Assembly (NCBI RefSeq): GCF_030272615.1
Contig: NC_081413.1
Span: forward strand, 719,828,867-719,892,866
Source of the DNA: Cryptomeria japonica
Taxonomy: Eukaryota > Streptophyta > Pinopsida > Cupressales > Cupressaceae
Reading direction: 5' to 3'
DNA length: 64,000 nt
Shown: piece by piece, positions 34,160 to 47,039 of the stretch
Layout: each line of letters begins with the position of its first letter
Numbering within the stretch: position 1 is the first letter of the stretch
Notes under the pieces: generated by a model
Told to the model about the DNA's origin: nothing
Seen by the model: only the letters and a program-made list of their open reading frames with translations
Database searches by the model: none
Made by a program: the position numbers and the translations under genes

Positions 34160-36869
34160 CTATGGGTGAAAAGTATAACTGAACTTCAAATATGTCTTCA
34201 TCTTCTTCCAAAGTATTCTCCAAAAATAGCCAAAAAACTTAGTATCTCTGTCTGAAACTATGCTCTTAGATAATCCATGCAATCTCACCACTTCCTTGAA
34301 AAATAGGTCTGCTACATGTAATGCATCTGATGTCTTTTTACAAGGTATGAAATGAGCCATCTTTGAAAATCTATCCACTACCAAAAATATAGAATCACTC
34401 CCTCTCGGTGTCTTAGGTAATCTGAGTACAAAATCCATGCTTATATCTTCTCAAGGTCCTATTGGTACTATCAAGGGTTAATACAATCCCACATTTTGAC
34501 TACCACCTTTTGCAACTTGAAAAACTCTACAACTCTACACATATCTCTTAAAATCCTTATGAATTTGGGGCTAAAAGTATTGCTTACTAACCAGTGCAAT
34601 TGTTTTGTCAATACCAAAATGTCCAGCTAAACCTCCACTATGTTTCTCTTTTATTAGGTTCTCTCTCATGGAACTCTTAGGTATGTACAACTAAACTCCC
34701 CTAAATAACATCCCATCCTGAATGAAATAATCCAACTATTTTCTCCTATCAACCATAACCGGTTCTCTACATGCTTTCCAAGGTTATGTAAAATTCGTGT
34801 CTTCATCATACAAGGTTTTCAAATCTTCAAAACCTAATACTATCACTCTCATCTCTATCAACAAATTCCTTCTCCTACTCAATGCATCAACAAATTTATT
34901 AGATTTCCCACTTCTATGCTTCAACACAAAGGTGTAACTCTCCAAGAATTCTACCCATCTTATATGTCTCTGATTCAAATTACTCTGACTGTTCAAATAC
35001 TGCAAAGCTTGATAATCTGTATACACCACAAACTCCTTAAGAAACAAGTAGTGTCTCCATTTTTTCAAGGCTTGAATTATGGCATAAAATCCCTGATCAT
35101 ACACTAAATATCTCTTACGGGTAGCATTCAATTTCTCACTTAAATAGACTACTTCTCTCCCTTCTTGACTCAAAATTGCTCCTATTGATGTTCCAAGTGC
35201 ATCACAATCCACTTGAAATACCTTATTAAAATCTGGTAAAGCTAACACAAGTTGCTCAGTTACTTTCTTCTTCAACAATTCAAAACTTTTGTTTGCTCCG
35301 GTGGTCCACTTGAATTCCTTCCAATCTCCTCTCATGGTCTCAGTCATAGGGTTACAAACTGAAATGAAATTTCTAATAAACTTCCGGTAAAAACTAGCCA
35401 ATTCCTAAAATGATCTTACCTCTCCAATGCTTTCCGGTGTAGGCCACTCAACAATGGATTTCACTTTCTTAGGGTCCATCTTCAAACCATCCTCATATAT
35501 CACAAATCCTAAATAGACTAACACATCCTTCATGAAACTACACTTCTTGATATTGATCAACAAATTTTCTTCTCTCATCCTCTCTAAAACTTGTCTTAAC
35601 TACAACAAATGCTCTTCTTTTGTTCTACTGAAAATCAGAATGTCATCCAAATACACAATAACAAACTTACCCAAGAATCTCTTCAATACCTCATTCATCA
35701 GCCTCATGAAAGTGCTTGGTGCATTAGTCAGTCCAAAAGGAATCACCAACCATTCATATAGTCCTTCATTTGTCTTAAATGTTGTCTTCTACTAATCACC
35801 TTCTCTGATCCTAATATGATGATATCCACTCTTCAAATCTATCTTTGTAAAGTATTTTTCTCCACTCAAACATTCCATCATGTCATCTATCCTAGTCAAA
35901 GGAAACTAGTATTTCACTGTGATCTTGTTTATTGCTCTTGAAACGATACATATCCTCCATTCTCCATTCTTCTTAGGTTTTAATATTGTTGGTACTGCAC
36001 AAGGGCTCAGAGTCTCCTTGATCAAACCCTTCTTCAATAGCTCCTGTACTTGTCTATTCAGTTCTTCATTCTCTGTCGGTGTCAACCAGTGTGCTTCTTT
36101 ATTAGGCAAACTAGCTCTAGGAATCAAGTCCACGTAATGACTAATACTTCTAACAGGTGGCAATCCATCAAGTACATTATCTAAAATGATGTCCTCATAT
36201 GCTGTCAGCAAATCTTTTATCTCTTCTGGGTGTTCTCCTTTCGGTTCCACTCTCTTAGTCTTCTTAGGAATTAAGGCAAAACACACATTCTCATGTCTCA
36301 ATCCATCCATGAATTTCCTTCCATCTACTAACCAGATTCTGGTATTTGTACATACTTCACTCTTCAAAGGTTCCTCCAAAGGCAACAAGGTTTGCTTCAT
36401 TCCATTGGCCACAATAGTGGATGTATTCTTCCTCCCATCATGTATTGTCTGTCTATCAAATTGCCAAGGTCTTCCCAATAAAAAATGACAAATATCCATA
36501 GGCATAATATCACAAAAAACTTCATCATGATAATTCCCAATTTTTATTTTACCAAACACTATTCACTTACTAATAACTTATTTTTATCCCGAATCCATGC
36601 TATCTGATAAGGCTTAGGGTGTTTCAATCTCTCCAATTTTAACTTATTCACCATCTCTTTTGAAATAAGATTATCTGAACTATCACTATCAATAACAACT
36701 TTAGAACACTTACCGGATACCTTACATTTGGTTTTGAACAGATTCTTCCTCTACATGGGTTCTTCATCTCCTCCGATGTGACACAAAGCTCTCCTCATCA
36801 TCAATAGTGCTCCATCTTCCGGTCTATTGTCTAATCCAGTGGGGTTTTCTTCTACCATTTCTACTCTTT
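34160..36869 (-). pseudogene. pol: Chromovirus copy 2: protease, RT, RNase H, integrase core
   Basis: The protease site reads VVIDSDSSDNLIS (about 36680-36720), Gly replaced by Asp. Further on, MPMDICHFLLGRPWQFDRQ is the conserved protease tail. RT spans about 35400-36130 with KEAHWLTPTENEELNRQVQE, PKKNGEWRICIVSRAIN and [12 protein letters not shown] (YLDD near 35642-35653). RNase H shows FQVDCDALGTSIGAIL and HRSGKSNKFVDALSRR. In the integrase core the first Asp ([13 protein letters not shown]) and second ([12 protein letters not shown]) are kept, but the Glu is Lys (NDGQTKFVNRS, after a stop in HP-stop-N). RT and RNase H are nearly stop-free. Confidence 0.88.
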
Positions 36870-37884
36870 CGATAGCCTCTGTCTTCTTACATTCAAATGC
36901 ATGGTGTCCTTCTCCTCCACACTTAAAGAAAGTTCCTATAAATGTCCTCTTGTCTTGTCTTCCAAAGTTCTCATTTCGGTAACCATATGATTCTCTCCTC
37001 TGGTATAAATTTCTATCATCCTTCCAGTATGAATTATCTTTGTTTCTTACTTTGTTGTCCTTGTTCTAATCTGTATTGGTTCCTCTTCCTCCGGTAAACC
37101 TTCCACCTCTACCTCTCAGTCTCTGCTTATGTCTTTTGTTCAATTTCTCTTCATCCTTTAGTGCATACTGGTAAGCCTCTTCAACACTCTCCAATTTGAT
37201 CATATTGAGTTCATCTTGAATAGACATCCGCAATCCATTTAAATATCTTGGAATTTGTTCAACTTCGTCATCAACATGTCCATATCTGATGTTCAATTTG
37301 TAAAATGCTTCGATGTACTCCTTTACACTAGATTCCTTCTATATCAGATTCTGCAACTTCCAGAATAAATCCACTTGATAATTCGTTAGGAGAAACTTTG
37401 ATTTTAACTTAGCAATCATCAAATCCCATGTCTTAATCTTTTATTTACCTCTTCTTTGTCTATCGACTTGCAAATGCTCCCACCAAAGAGATGCATGACC
37501 TTTCAACTGGGTACTGACATATTTCACCATCCTCTCTTCTGTAGTGCTTTCAAGATCAAAATACTTCTCCATCTCCGAGATCTAATCCATCAATTCATCT
37601 GAATCTAAATTTCCATCATATTCTGGTGGGGTAAAATTAGGTTTAGTGTTCACCCTACTCAAAACCCTTAAAAACCTTTCTTCATCTGGATCAACCACAG
37701 GTAGGTTTACTTGTTCTGTTGAGGCTTCTTCTCCTTCATCTTCTCTTACATCTTCAATATGACCGCCTCTTCTCTGGGTTGTATACACGACTTCTAACTA
37801 GGCTGCTATTCCTTGCAACATCTCCATCATAGTAGCATCTACATTCCCACATGCTCCACCATTCCTAGTTCCTCTTAGCACCAT
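36870..37884 (-). pseudogene. gag: Chromovirus copy 2: gag
   Basis: I chose the start at 37884 (MVLRGTRNGGACG), about 90 bp after the primer site. The Retrotrans_gag-type domain includes FTPPEYDGNLDSDELMD, LKGHASLWWEHLQVDRQRRG, VKEYIEAFYKLNIRYGHVDD and YLNGLRMSIQDELNMI. An Arg/Gly-rich basic tract follows (QRLRGRGGRFTGGRG). The zinc knuckle near 36900-36945 reads FFKCGGEGHHAFEC, with the first Cys changed to Phe. All are in one frame with scattered stops. Protease follows in another frame. Confidence 0.85.
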
Positions 37885-37977
37885 TAATTCATGCTAGTCC
37901 TCTCCAATTGTAGGTCAAATCTGCAATCTTCCACCCTACAACAAAATGCAGGGCATGCAACCTCCAGAATGAAACTT

Positions 37978-37990
37978 CACTATGATACTA
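37978..37990 (-). other. Degenerate primer-binding site of chromovirus copy 2
   Basis: The minus strand reads TAGTATCATAGTG two bases after the LTR end; it matches the initiator-Met primer site TGGTATCAGAGC at 9 of 12 positions. Confidence 0.6.
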
Positions 37991-37992
37991 CT

Positions 37993-38750
37993 TGAAGCAA
38001 TCACCGGTGAGGAGGGACCTCAAAGACATCAATCTGGACTAGTCAGCAAGAGTAAACACAATAGAAACACTTAGATATGATGGAGATAATGCATAACAAA
38101 TAGTTTTATTGCATGAAATTTGATTATATCCAACCGGTAAGAACTAGGTTACAACATACCGGCACACAAGCCTAGTAGAATAGGTCACAACTGAGACCTT
38201 GAATTGAAAGGTCTATCTTCTAGGAACATTCTATCAATCTGATACTTTGATTGATTCTAATTTATTACATTCTAAAGCATGATTAAAAATATATATCGAT
38301 CCAGTTTGCCCAAAAAGGGATCAAAACCCGAAGAACAAGACCTAACGTGCAAAATGAACAAGGTCGGCCTCCGCTAAGAGATTCCTTTAAAAAATACAAA
38401 GGATGAAACTTAGAAGGTCAGCCACATTCCATGAAACATCGAGATCAACACTCAAGACTCTGCAAGCTTCAGAATGGGTTCCGATAGATCACCAGAATAG
38501 GTCTCTAGCAACTGGTGACAAGAAACTGTCATGGAAACCGGTAGCGATATATTGCCGAAAAGTGATCCAAATGAGATGCAGATTTAAAGAAAGAAAGAAG
38601 ATCAAGTCTTCAAGAATAATCCAACTCCACAGAATTTGGTGAGCCAAAACTGGGACACACGGAAAGAAAACTAAAACTACAAACAAAAGATAAAGGAAAA
38701 TGTTTTTGGTTGATGCAAGATTGTTGTGAACCAAGGATCCTCCTGCATCA
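37993..38750 (-). repeat. 5' LTR of chromovirus copy 2
   Basis: 758 bp. The minus strand starts TGATGCAGGAGG at 38750 and ends GATTGCTTCA at 37993. It pairs with 32600-33356. Confidence 0.88.
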
Positions 38751-38949
38751 ATCTTTGTCCTTTATGTCAAAGGGGGAGAGGTTTGATAATTTTATGTCTG
38801 ACATGTCTAAGAAGTTCATGCTTAGAAGTTTGGAAGTATATAGTTTTTCTTTCTAAGGGGGAGGTGTGTTTTTGAAGTTTTGTTTAACATGTTGTTGGAG
38901 AAATTATTTGTCATTGATGAATGTTGCCATCAATGACAAAGGGGGAGAT
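38751..38949 (+). other. 3' untranslated end and polypurine tract of the nested copia
   Basis: Continuation of the copia element after the chromovirus. It has three GGGGGAG-type purine runs: TCAAAGGGGGAGAGG (38778), TAAGGGGGAGG (38856) and the true tract CAAAGGGGGAGAT (38937-38949) directly before the LTR. There is no coding content. Confidence 0.75.
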
Positions 38950-39999
38950 TGTTGAAAATGTGAATTTGATTGATGTTTCAGTATGGTTGTCATTGATGTC
39001 AACATGTTGATTCTATTTCAATGTTTGGTTTTTGCCCTGGATGTTCTGACTTATTGTAGATATATTCATGATATTTTGAAAAAAAATTGGATATTGTCTT
39101 AAGATTATTCTCTCATGTTTTGGTGGTGTAAAAGGTGTTCACTTGAATTTTATGTTGTGATAATGATGTTTCTCTAATAGAGTTTGTAGAGCTCCACATC
39201 TTTAACTCTCTTATTGTGTTTTTGGATTTATGCTTCTAAATCTTGTATCTTTGTTATTGATTTGGCATCTGTTGTTGTGCTCTAAAATTTCTCTTTCTTG
39301 GTCCAGTTAACTTTGAATGATCTATCTTCTTTTTCTATTGATTTTGGCATTTGGATAATGTGTTGTTGATTTGTGGTGTGGTCCACTTTTCATTCCTCTC
39401 CACTGACCTATTTTTAAATTATGTTTTATTATCTCCTTGATCATCCTGAAAAATCTATTTTGGAGATCAATATATATAAAGAATTATTTTAATGAAATAT
39501 ATATAGAAGGATTTTGTAGAAGGAAGTTGATTGTAAAAGGAAGATCTATATTTGATGCAAGTTGGTTGATCCACATGGTTGTTTTCTATTATTGTTTGGT
39601 AACGATGGCAATGAGTCTAAGGTTTCTTCTGATATTACAACAAAGTGATAGTTGTACCTTTGTGGTGGATTAGATTTCTTTCTTCCTTTGGGAAATAATC
39701 CCTCCTTTTTTCAAGCGGTTTTAGCCGATAAATGAGCCATCTTGTAAAAATCACCTTAATCGATGTCACCCTAACAGGTGTTTTTATCCTGAGAACTATC
39801 ATTCTTCATGTTTTTTCTCTTCTTTTGTTTTTAGTGTCATATCTAGTGTCTCATGTGTGTATTATTTCATGTTGTTATCTATTCAGGGTTAAATAGTCTT
39901 AAATTTAAATTGTCAGATCTATTTTTGTGCATAAGTAATATAAGTTTTAATTTATAACTGATTCAAACCCCCCCTCTTATTTGTTAGGAACATTCAACA
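38950..39999 (+). repeat. 3' LTR of the nested copia element
   Basis: About 1050 bp, from TGTTGAAAATGTG to CATTCAACA, with GATTCAAACCCCCCCTCTTA near the end. It follows a perfect purine tract. This is the right end of the copia that starts (truncated) at 16254. The opposite LTR is missing, so no target duplication can be tested. Confidence 0.85.
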
Positions 40000-40456
40000 A
40001 ATAGAGGAGGTTATGTTAACAAAGGAATAGGTTGGAAACCTAGATTTTCATTAAGTGCGATTTCTCATAAGTTTCAATACTTTGTTCTACACATCCTAAA
40101 ACTTATCCATTGTACCCATGTGTAGGATCAAGAGAGGGCTCCCTCTTAGGTTGAATTGGATTGAAGTTTAAAGAGGCCCAATAAATTTATAGACATGTGT
40201 TAGGAGAATTTTTTTGAGCGTCTAATTCATTCATCTTAGATTTTGTACAAAAAGAGGGTGTGAAACCTAAGGACCCCCAATCATCCTCCAAGAGTTCTTC
40301 TCTAGGAAATTATTTATTTGGAGAGAGGATTGTAGGAAATAACAAAGTATATTGTGCTTCAATTCATATGTTTTAATCAGTTTCCAAAGAAAACACTTCA
40401 TTATTATATGTGTAAGGCACTGCATGATAATCAGGAATGAATTTTTTTTGTCAAGG

Positions 40457-40980
40457 TTAAGAGACATCTTGATCAAGTTGGTCAACAACCTTAGGGTTCT
40501 TAGCAATATAAATGACATTGATTTGATCTTTGTTAGGTTCTTCATTTTTAGGAAAGAGAGCATTAGAAACATTATAATGATGAGAAGTGTTATCATCCTC
40601 TTTCTCTAAATTATCATCATAAGTAAGAAAATATTTAGGAAATGGACCATCATATATCATTAATGCTTCATCTCTAGGGGGGAAATCATAAAAATAAGGT
40701 ATGGTATCGCTACGAAAAGTAGCTACAATATCATCATCTTGCACCAAATAATCCATGTGTGGGAAGTACATTTTAGGAGAAGGATGAACATCATTTGCCA
40801 AATCTCCATCTTTAGGAGGGAGATCTTTAAAATAAGTGTTCATATTTTCTTCTTACAGCAATGTTTTCTCATTGGTAGGAACAATTTTTGGAGAGGGTAA
40901 ATCACAACCATGAATGAAAGTGAGAACTAAGTTACCATCATATGCATGAAAGGGAACATTATGAACATCTTTTATGTAAC
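40457..40980 (-). pseudogene. Decayed ORF made of ~45-residue repeats
   Basis: I do not recognise it. One minus-strand frame with an in-frame stop before MNTYFKDLPPKDG encodes about three units of an Asp/Pro-rich repeat. Corresponding pieces are CDLPSPKIVPTNE, VHPSPKMYFPHMDYLVQDDD and DGPFPKYFLTYDDNLEKEDD; the joining pieces YFKDLPPKDGDL and YFYDFPPRDEAL also match. The DNA shows the same periodicity (TTTAGGAGGGAGATCTTTAA and its kin). No membrane segment or signal peptide is evident. It lies just outside the copia 3' LTR and may be a retroelement accessory ORF. Confidence 0.35.
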
Positions 40981-42984
40981 TTGAAATTGAATTATAAAAA
41001 TAAGATAAGAACTCTATATGTACTTATGATCAAACAAGAAACTCATATGTCATGTAACCAAAGTAATGTTCACTCAATATATGCATGGAAAATTGAATAA
41101 AGGAGGGAAATTTTGAATTTCAAATTTGAAAATTGTGATTAAACAATGCAAAATTTTGTAAAAGTGATTGATTGATCAATTGAAAGATAAATGCATCTAA
41201 ATCATAGAATAACATATTTGAAAATGGATTTGAAAAATTATGCAACCCTCAAATAAATTTTACAATTATAAATTAGGGTTTTTGTAAATTCAACCACTAA
41301 ATTTATGTAATTCAAAATGAAAATGAGATTTAGGAGGGAAAACTTGGATTTTAAATTAAATGAATAATCAAATCTGAAATGATTTATCCAAATTAGACAA
41401 CCCACAAGCTCAATTTTAGAATTTAAAATTTAAGGTTTTTGTTAATTTAACATCTAAATTTATGAAATTTAATAAAAAATTAAACTTGTGAATGTAAATT
41501 TGAATTTTAAATTGCACAAACACTCAGATCTAAGAACATAAATCAGAATTAAGGGTGTAAGGAGTCTAGTTCACCAAAATGTATGGGTGGAATTATTAGG
41601 GTTTCCACCACAAGAAGGATGAAAACTACCAATTTTTACTTAGGAACCAATACATAAGGGAAATAAAGGAATTTGATAGATCTAAACCTAATAGATGTAC
41701 ACGTTGATTAGATTCCATGGATTTAAGAATGTGCCTCTTCTTTCCCTTTGTAATTGAGGAATTTGATACCTCAAGAATGATGAATCCCAAAGAACAAACT
41801 CACCCTTCGATACCTCATTGGAACTGGGTGGTGCTAAGGGTGAGTCAGGGGATGAAATAACAAGCTAAACCAATAAACAGCAATCTGGGGCTCTCAAACG
41901 GCTCTGCTAAGCCTCTGTCCAGAGGATGAGTGCACAAGTCTGGAAAACCAGCGTGTCACATTGTCATCCTGAACAGACAAGGTACATAATCTGTACAAAA
42001 AGTACCATATGTAGGGATAATATGATAAAAATGCAGAAAATGATGAAACTAAGCTAGTAGATACAAAATACAAAATGACTAGGATAAAGTAGAAAGGAAG
42101 AGATGGAAAGAACTCACAACCAATCCGTGATTGGTGCCTCATGCAATAGGATAGCTTTTCTAGAAATTATTAAACCTGCACATAGACAAGAAGGGAAAAT
42201 GTTGGGGTTGTGTTTTGGAGTCTGCCTAAGTTAGACCCCCGTTTTGGTGTTTCCACCTTCACAGACAATCTAGATAAAATCATGACGAAATAAATGATAG
42301 AGATGATAAAAAAATATGGAAAATGAAAAAGAGAATGATTAGACTCACATTTCCAAAATGCTATGAAAATAGTGTTGTGAGCTATATGAAGAGCTGCAAC
42401 AATAGTGGTATTTATGAGAAAAGATATGAACGTTGTCCACAAAGATTTCCAAAAGGCTCCAACCTACAAGAAGTGATCTCAAAATGCCTTCCAACAAGAA
42501 AGATATAGGCCCTGGATGAAAAACCGACATTGGTGGACACATGAAGGGGTGTTATGATTCTTTTCAGGCTCAGGCATAATGTTCAAACGGCCACCTATGA
42601 ACTATCAGATTCATGGGACACTAGAGCATTGCATGGATGTCTTTGTGCTGCACTAGAGTCCCAAAGATTGCAGGTTGACAAAGTTGGTGAAAGTCAAGTT
42701 TGAAGCTGACAAAGCAATCCAATGTGGACAAAAGGACAAGAATGATGGTATGAACTCCGATGATGTGGAGGAAGATACCATTTGTTGTGATGAATTAAGA
42801 AAGATGCAATTTTTTATACACCCTTGAGTTGAGTTGAATTATTGAAGATGTTGAAATTAGGGAAAAGAGGTTGAAACTGAAGTAATTATGCATGAACAGT
42901 GAGGTATAGTTGTCAGGTCGAGCCACAAACATGGATCTAAGGATTATAAAAGTATTCAGACCTATTCCCCTTGTTGATCAAGTT
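40981..42984. other. Gene-free, retroelement-like non-coding DNA
   Basis: AT-rich with no supportable ORF. Parts look like untranslated or LTR sequence of an unidentified element, but I could not place ends. Confidence 0.4.
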
Positions 42985-44231
42985 GAAAGCACCAGAATAC
43001 TGAGAGGGGGGGTGAATCAATATTCCCATAGACTTAAAAACAAACTTTTCACCAATTATAACTGTCCACAAAATATCAAGCAAACTTGACTAATATAAAG
43101 TAGTTAAAACATGAAGAACACAACCACAAGATAAACATTGGATTTTATACGTGGAAAACCCAAATGGGAAAAACCATAGAGAGTATTAAATCTTAGGAGA
43201 ATATAACTATTTATAATTGTGTTTACAAAGGGGTGGCTATTTGGTAGAATACATAAAAACTCACTGCTAGACTACTCACTGCAGATATACAAAGAGATGG
43301 CTAACTACCAGAATGTTCACTACAATTGAAAAGGTTGAACTGAGAATTTTTACATCTCTAAATACATGGGATCAGTTCCAAGGTTAGGCTTACATTAAAA
43401 ATCTCAAACTCTATAATAGATCCAATTAAAGATCTTTGTACAACCGTCCTATAGCAGGTCCGGTGAAGGATTGCTGCACTACTCCAACTCTATCTACCTT
43501 TTCTATCCACAACTCACACTTCATACATGCTTATATGTTTTCTCCTAGTTATTTTTCACATAACACTCCTTCACACATACACTCTCTTATTAGATATCAT
43601 TCACATTATGCTACTACATATGAACATGCATATATACTAGAGGGCACAACTACAAAATAGTGTGTTGGTTAAGACCAACACGTTATCAATATGCTTACAT
43701 GCCGACCTCCACAAGACTTCTATGCACCTCCTTTATGTACTTTGATTACCAATGCATATACCAAGATTACCAAAATGGGTCAGGGTCATCCAAACCCAAA
43801 AATACCAACTTAATATCACAAGACCAAGCCCAATACCTCAACAATGTAGGCTCCATACATACCAAGAAAATAACAACACAAAAATTCAAGGAATACTTAT
43901 AATAATTACCAAAGAGCTACTAACACCAGGACACATAACTAATATTGGGATCAATGAGAACTCCTAACTGCGAGATACCGAGATCAATGTGATCTCAATG
44001 AAACCTCAAAAGTCATCATCTAGAGCTATCCATGTATAATAACTTTTGACTAGAACCACAACGTCTAAACTACACATACATACTAACTACATACAAACCT
44101 TGCATATAATATTCACAACAACCATAACATCCATAACATTCAGACTAATATCCGAACCTCATACACCATCTAGTCTAAAACTGGATGGCTGGTTTGAGAT
44201 CAATGACAACATTATTCACACAAGTCTAACA
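42985..44231 (-). repeat. Copia LTR, minus orientation
   Basis: The minus strand starts TGTTAGACTTGTGTGAATAA at 44231. Near the other end TTGATTCACCCCCCCTCTCA (about 43000-43020) and TTTCCACGTATAAAATCC match the copia LTR pattern. The low-coordinate boundary is uncertain (42972 or 42985) and I saw no target duplication, so it may be a solo or truncated LTR. Confidence 0.6.
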
Positions 44232-45089
44232 TGAAGAAGGAGCTCTTGATTTTTTGGTACTGTGGCTACGGTCACCCTAGTCCTCTACACTTTTTGCACT
44301 TTGATGGGGGGTCGATTTATCACTATAAATAAAGCCAATCCTAAAGATCGCAACTCCGTACATGTTCTTGCACATACTAGAGAGGGGAAATAGGTTGGGA
44401 ATAGGGGTTTTCCTAAGTCAAACCCTAGTTTAGGAATTAATCTTGAATGAAATATTGCAAATACTGAAATAAACAATGGAAAGATATACCTTAGATTTAC
44501 AATGATTGATAATGATGCTTTACTTCTTGAATGTAATTACATCTGTTGTATGAAATGACACGAACACATGACAAAGCCCTAATCACACACATGCTTGCAT
44601 ATGAATGATGTAACTTGCTCCATAATGGTTGAATAAAGAAAATACAGCCTTGAAGATCTCTGGAAATACTTGATGATGTACAATTCAACTTGAATCTTGA
44701 TTACTTGAATAAAATTGTCAGTTATGAAATTAGGTTTGATCAAATGCCTTTATATACGAGATCCTAGGCCAATTTACCAATTAGGTCAACCCCAACGGTC
44801 ACATAGAGCCACCAATTTCATTTCCTATAGGAGTGATAGGTCACACCCTCCAGCCCCATTGAGGGGGACCAGGGCACTAGCCTCTTTGGTCCTAGGACTA
44901 GGGCGCTAGTGCCTTGGCCCTCAACTTAGCCCCAAGGAGAAGGACATAGTTCCAAAGGATCAATTGGCAAATGTATATGGCATAAAAAATGGAGTTAAGG
45001 CACTAAACTGACCTAGATAAGAGATGAGGGGGAGACGAGCTAAAGTAGGGGCACAAACATGAGCTATAAATTGGCCTGATGATAATTTA
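44232..45089. other. No gene; LTR-like regulatory-looking sequence
   Basis: No supportable ORF. The minus strand carries CGTATATAAAGGCATTTGATC around 44743-44764, which looks like a TATA region of another LTR in minus orientation, but boundaries are not visible. Confidence 0.35.
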
Positions 45090-46100
45090 TGATGCTACAA
45101 AATATTAATTATTTATTTAAATGACTTTATTCTTCTATTAATAAATACATTGAATAATTTATTTATTTGATTGAATTTATCTTATTCCTTAAGATGAACT
45201 TTAATTAAATATTAACTATTTAATTAAATTCATAATAATTATTCTAAAGTCTATCTTAATTTAAATAATCTTAAATTATTCAATTATTCATCTAATTTAA
45301 GTCTTCAATTCTAAATTCCACATCATTTCATCCATCACACCTCCCACATAATCATGCCATCTCATCACCATGTGGCTAAACAATTAAATATTTTTAATAT
45401 TTAATTCACTCAATTATCTTCAACATTATCCCTAATCAATAGGATTAGGAGACTTATGTGTCCTTCTATCTCCTATATTCTCTCTTTTATCCCTACATCT
45501 TAGAGGGTGGTTTTGTCCATGCATCAACATAGTCAAATTGACTCATTGTCCACTTGTCCTAGGAAGGTTAAATCTTCTCCAACCTTCCTAGATTGTTGAC
45601 TCCTTTATATCTTGGGAAACCTATATACTCTCCAACTATCCTATATCTTTGGAGTCCTCATCCTTGGTCAAGGTGAGCATCTTGACATGTGTATCCTCTT
45701 TTCACCTTGTCTTATATCCTATCATCATAGGAGGAACATCTTCCCCCTTTGTCTCTCACATCTCAACCAATTTCCTTTCAACCATTCATTATCTCAAGAT
45801 TCACTCTCAACCATTGATCCTTTCCACCTTGAATTTTAGCCAAGGAAACTCCATAAAAGGAAGTCTTTAGCAAGCATTTGAAACTAGTTACTAATAAGCA
45901 TCCGAGAAATCAAGCAATCAAGAATTCAAGCAATCGAGCATAAATTAGTTATCATAGCATATACATCTTAGCATCTCAATCATTTGCAATCATAGGATTA
46001 TAATCCATTTTTCATTTCATATTCCTCATAGTTCATTCGTGTATAGTCATCATGAAACCATAAGTGCAATATTCTAAGAGTAACAACAACAAGATCACAC
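45090..46100 (+). repeat. Probable gypsy LTR fragment
   Basis: The composition mirrors the Tat-like LTR at 17062: AT-rich TTAATTAAAT runs at the start, then pyrimidine-rich sequence with CTCAACCATTGATCC and ACTCCATAAAAGGAAG (possible TATA region, about 45848-45863). It is clearly a different family or highly diverged. Confidence 0.4.
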
Positions 46101-47039
46101 AAGATAGAACAAAATGGAACTTCATGGAAACAATTGGTATATGTAGGCATAATATTTGTGTTTAATAGTTCTTCTTTGTTTCATTCTAATGTGTTTTAGA
46201 TTAGATAGTTTTCTAGAATAGGCATGTGGCTATTTATTAGTTTCTATCAAGTTTAAAATTTAAAGTATCACATTAACAAATCCATAAAGAAATTTATCTA
46301 GTCACACTAGCTTTAACACTTAAAAAAAAAATTAGACTTCGACAGACTTGGACACACAAATTTTACCAGAAACACATTTTTGACACTTTATGTTGTGTTT
46401 GTGGCTAATCCTGTCACATATCTACTTAATTTTGTTGCGTATTTCAATAATTTGGATACATATATGATATATTTTATTGTATATCTACACAATCTTCACA
46501 CGTATTTAGACATTGTTAAAGCATATTTGGAAGAAAAAAAATGAATATTTTAAAAACTAGAAAATGCATATTTGGACTTTGTCAATGTGTTTGTGACACT
46601 TTTCAACATGTCTTTGGTTTCTTACTACGTATATGGTTACAAATATTGAAAGAACTTCTAGGATGATTATGTAGGATTCCTATTCAGTCAAATATTAATT
46701 AGTTTACCATTGCTTTCCTTCCATTTTCAGATACTTTTAGACTTCCATTTATGCAAAACATCAAATCTCCCTTAAAAAGTCAAAAAAGTTGTCTTGTTGT
46801 CCTCATCTATCTTGAAATACACCTTGATATCACTAGGTGGTTCCCACATCAAATTTATCATCTAGGGTACCATCTTAGTCTCTTGAGTTGGATCAACTTA
46901 CCTATTGGAATTTGTAATCTCCTAGGAAGCGATACCATACTTAAGATATCAATTTGTGGTTATCTATCATAGTCCTAATATTATCATTTGGAATATCATC
47001 TTAGGACCTTGCAAGGAAATTCTAGACTGTGTACCCATC
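46101..47039. other. No gene seen
   Basis: No convincing ORF, RNA gene or repeat boundary. Short ORFs (46751-46972) lack recognisable motifs. Confidence 0.35.

Larger units (their letters stand above)
32600..38750 (-). mobile_element. Chromovirus (Ty3/gypsy) copy 2, LTR to LTR
   Basis: LTRs are 37993-38750 (5') and 32600-33356 (3'). The internal order on the minus strand is primer site, gag, protease, RT, RNase H, integrase, chromodomain. Flanking 5-mers are ACCTT (32595-32599) and ATCTT (38751-38755), one mismatch apart. Both flanks belong to the 3' end of the plus-strand copia element. Stops and shifts disable every ORF. Confidence 0.9.
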
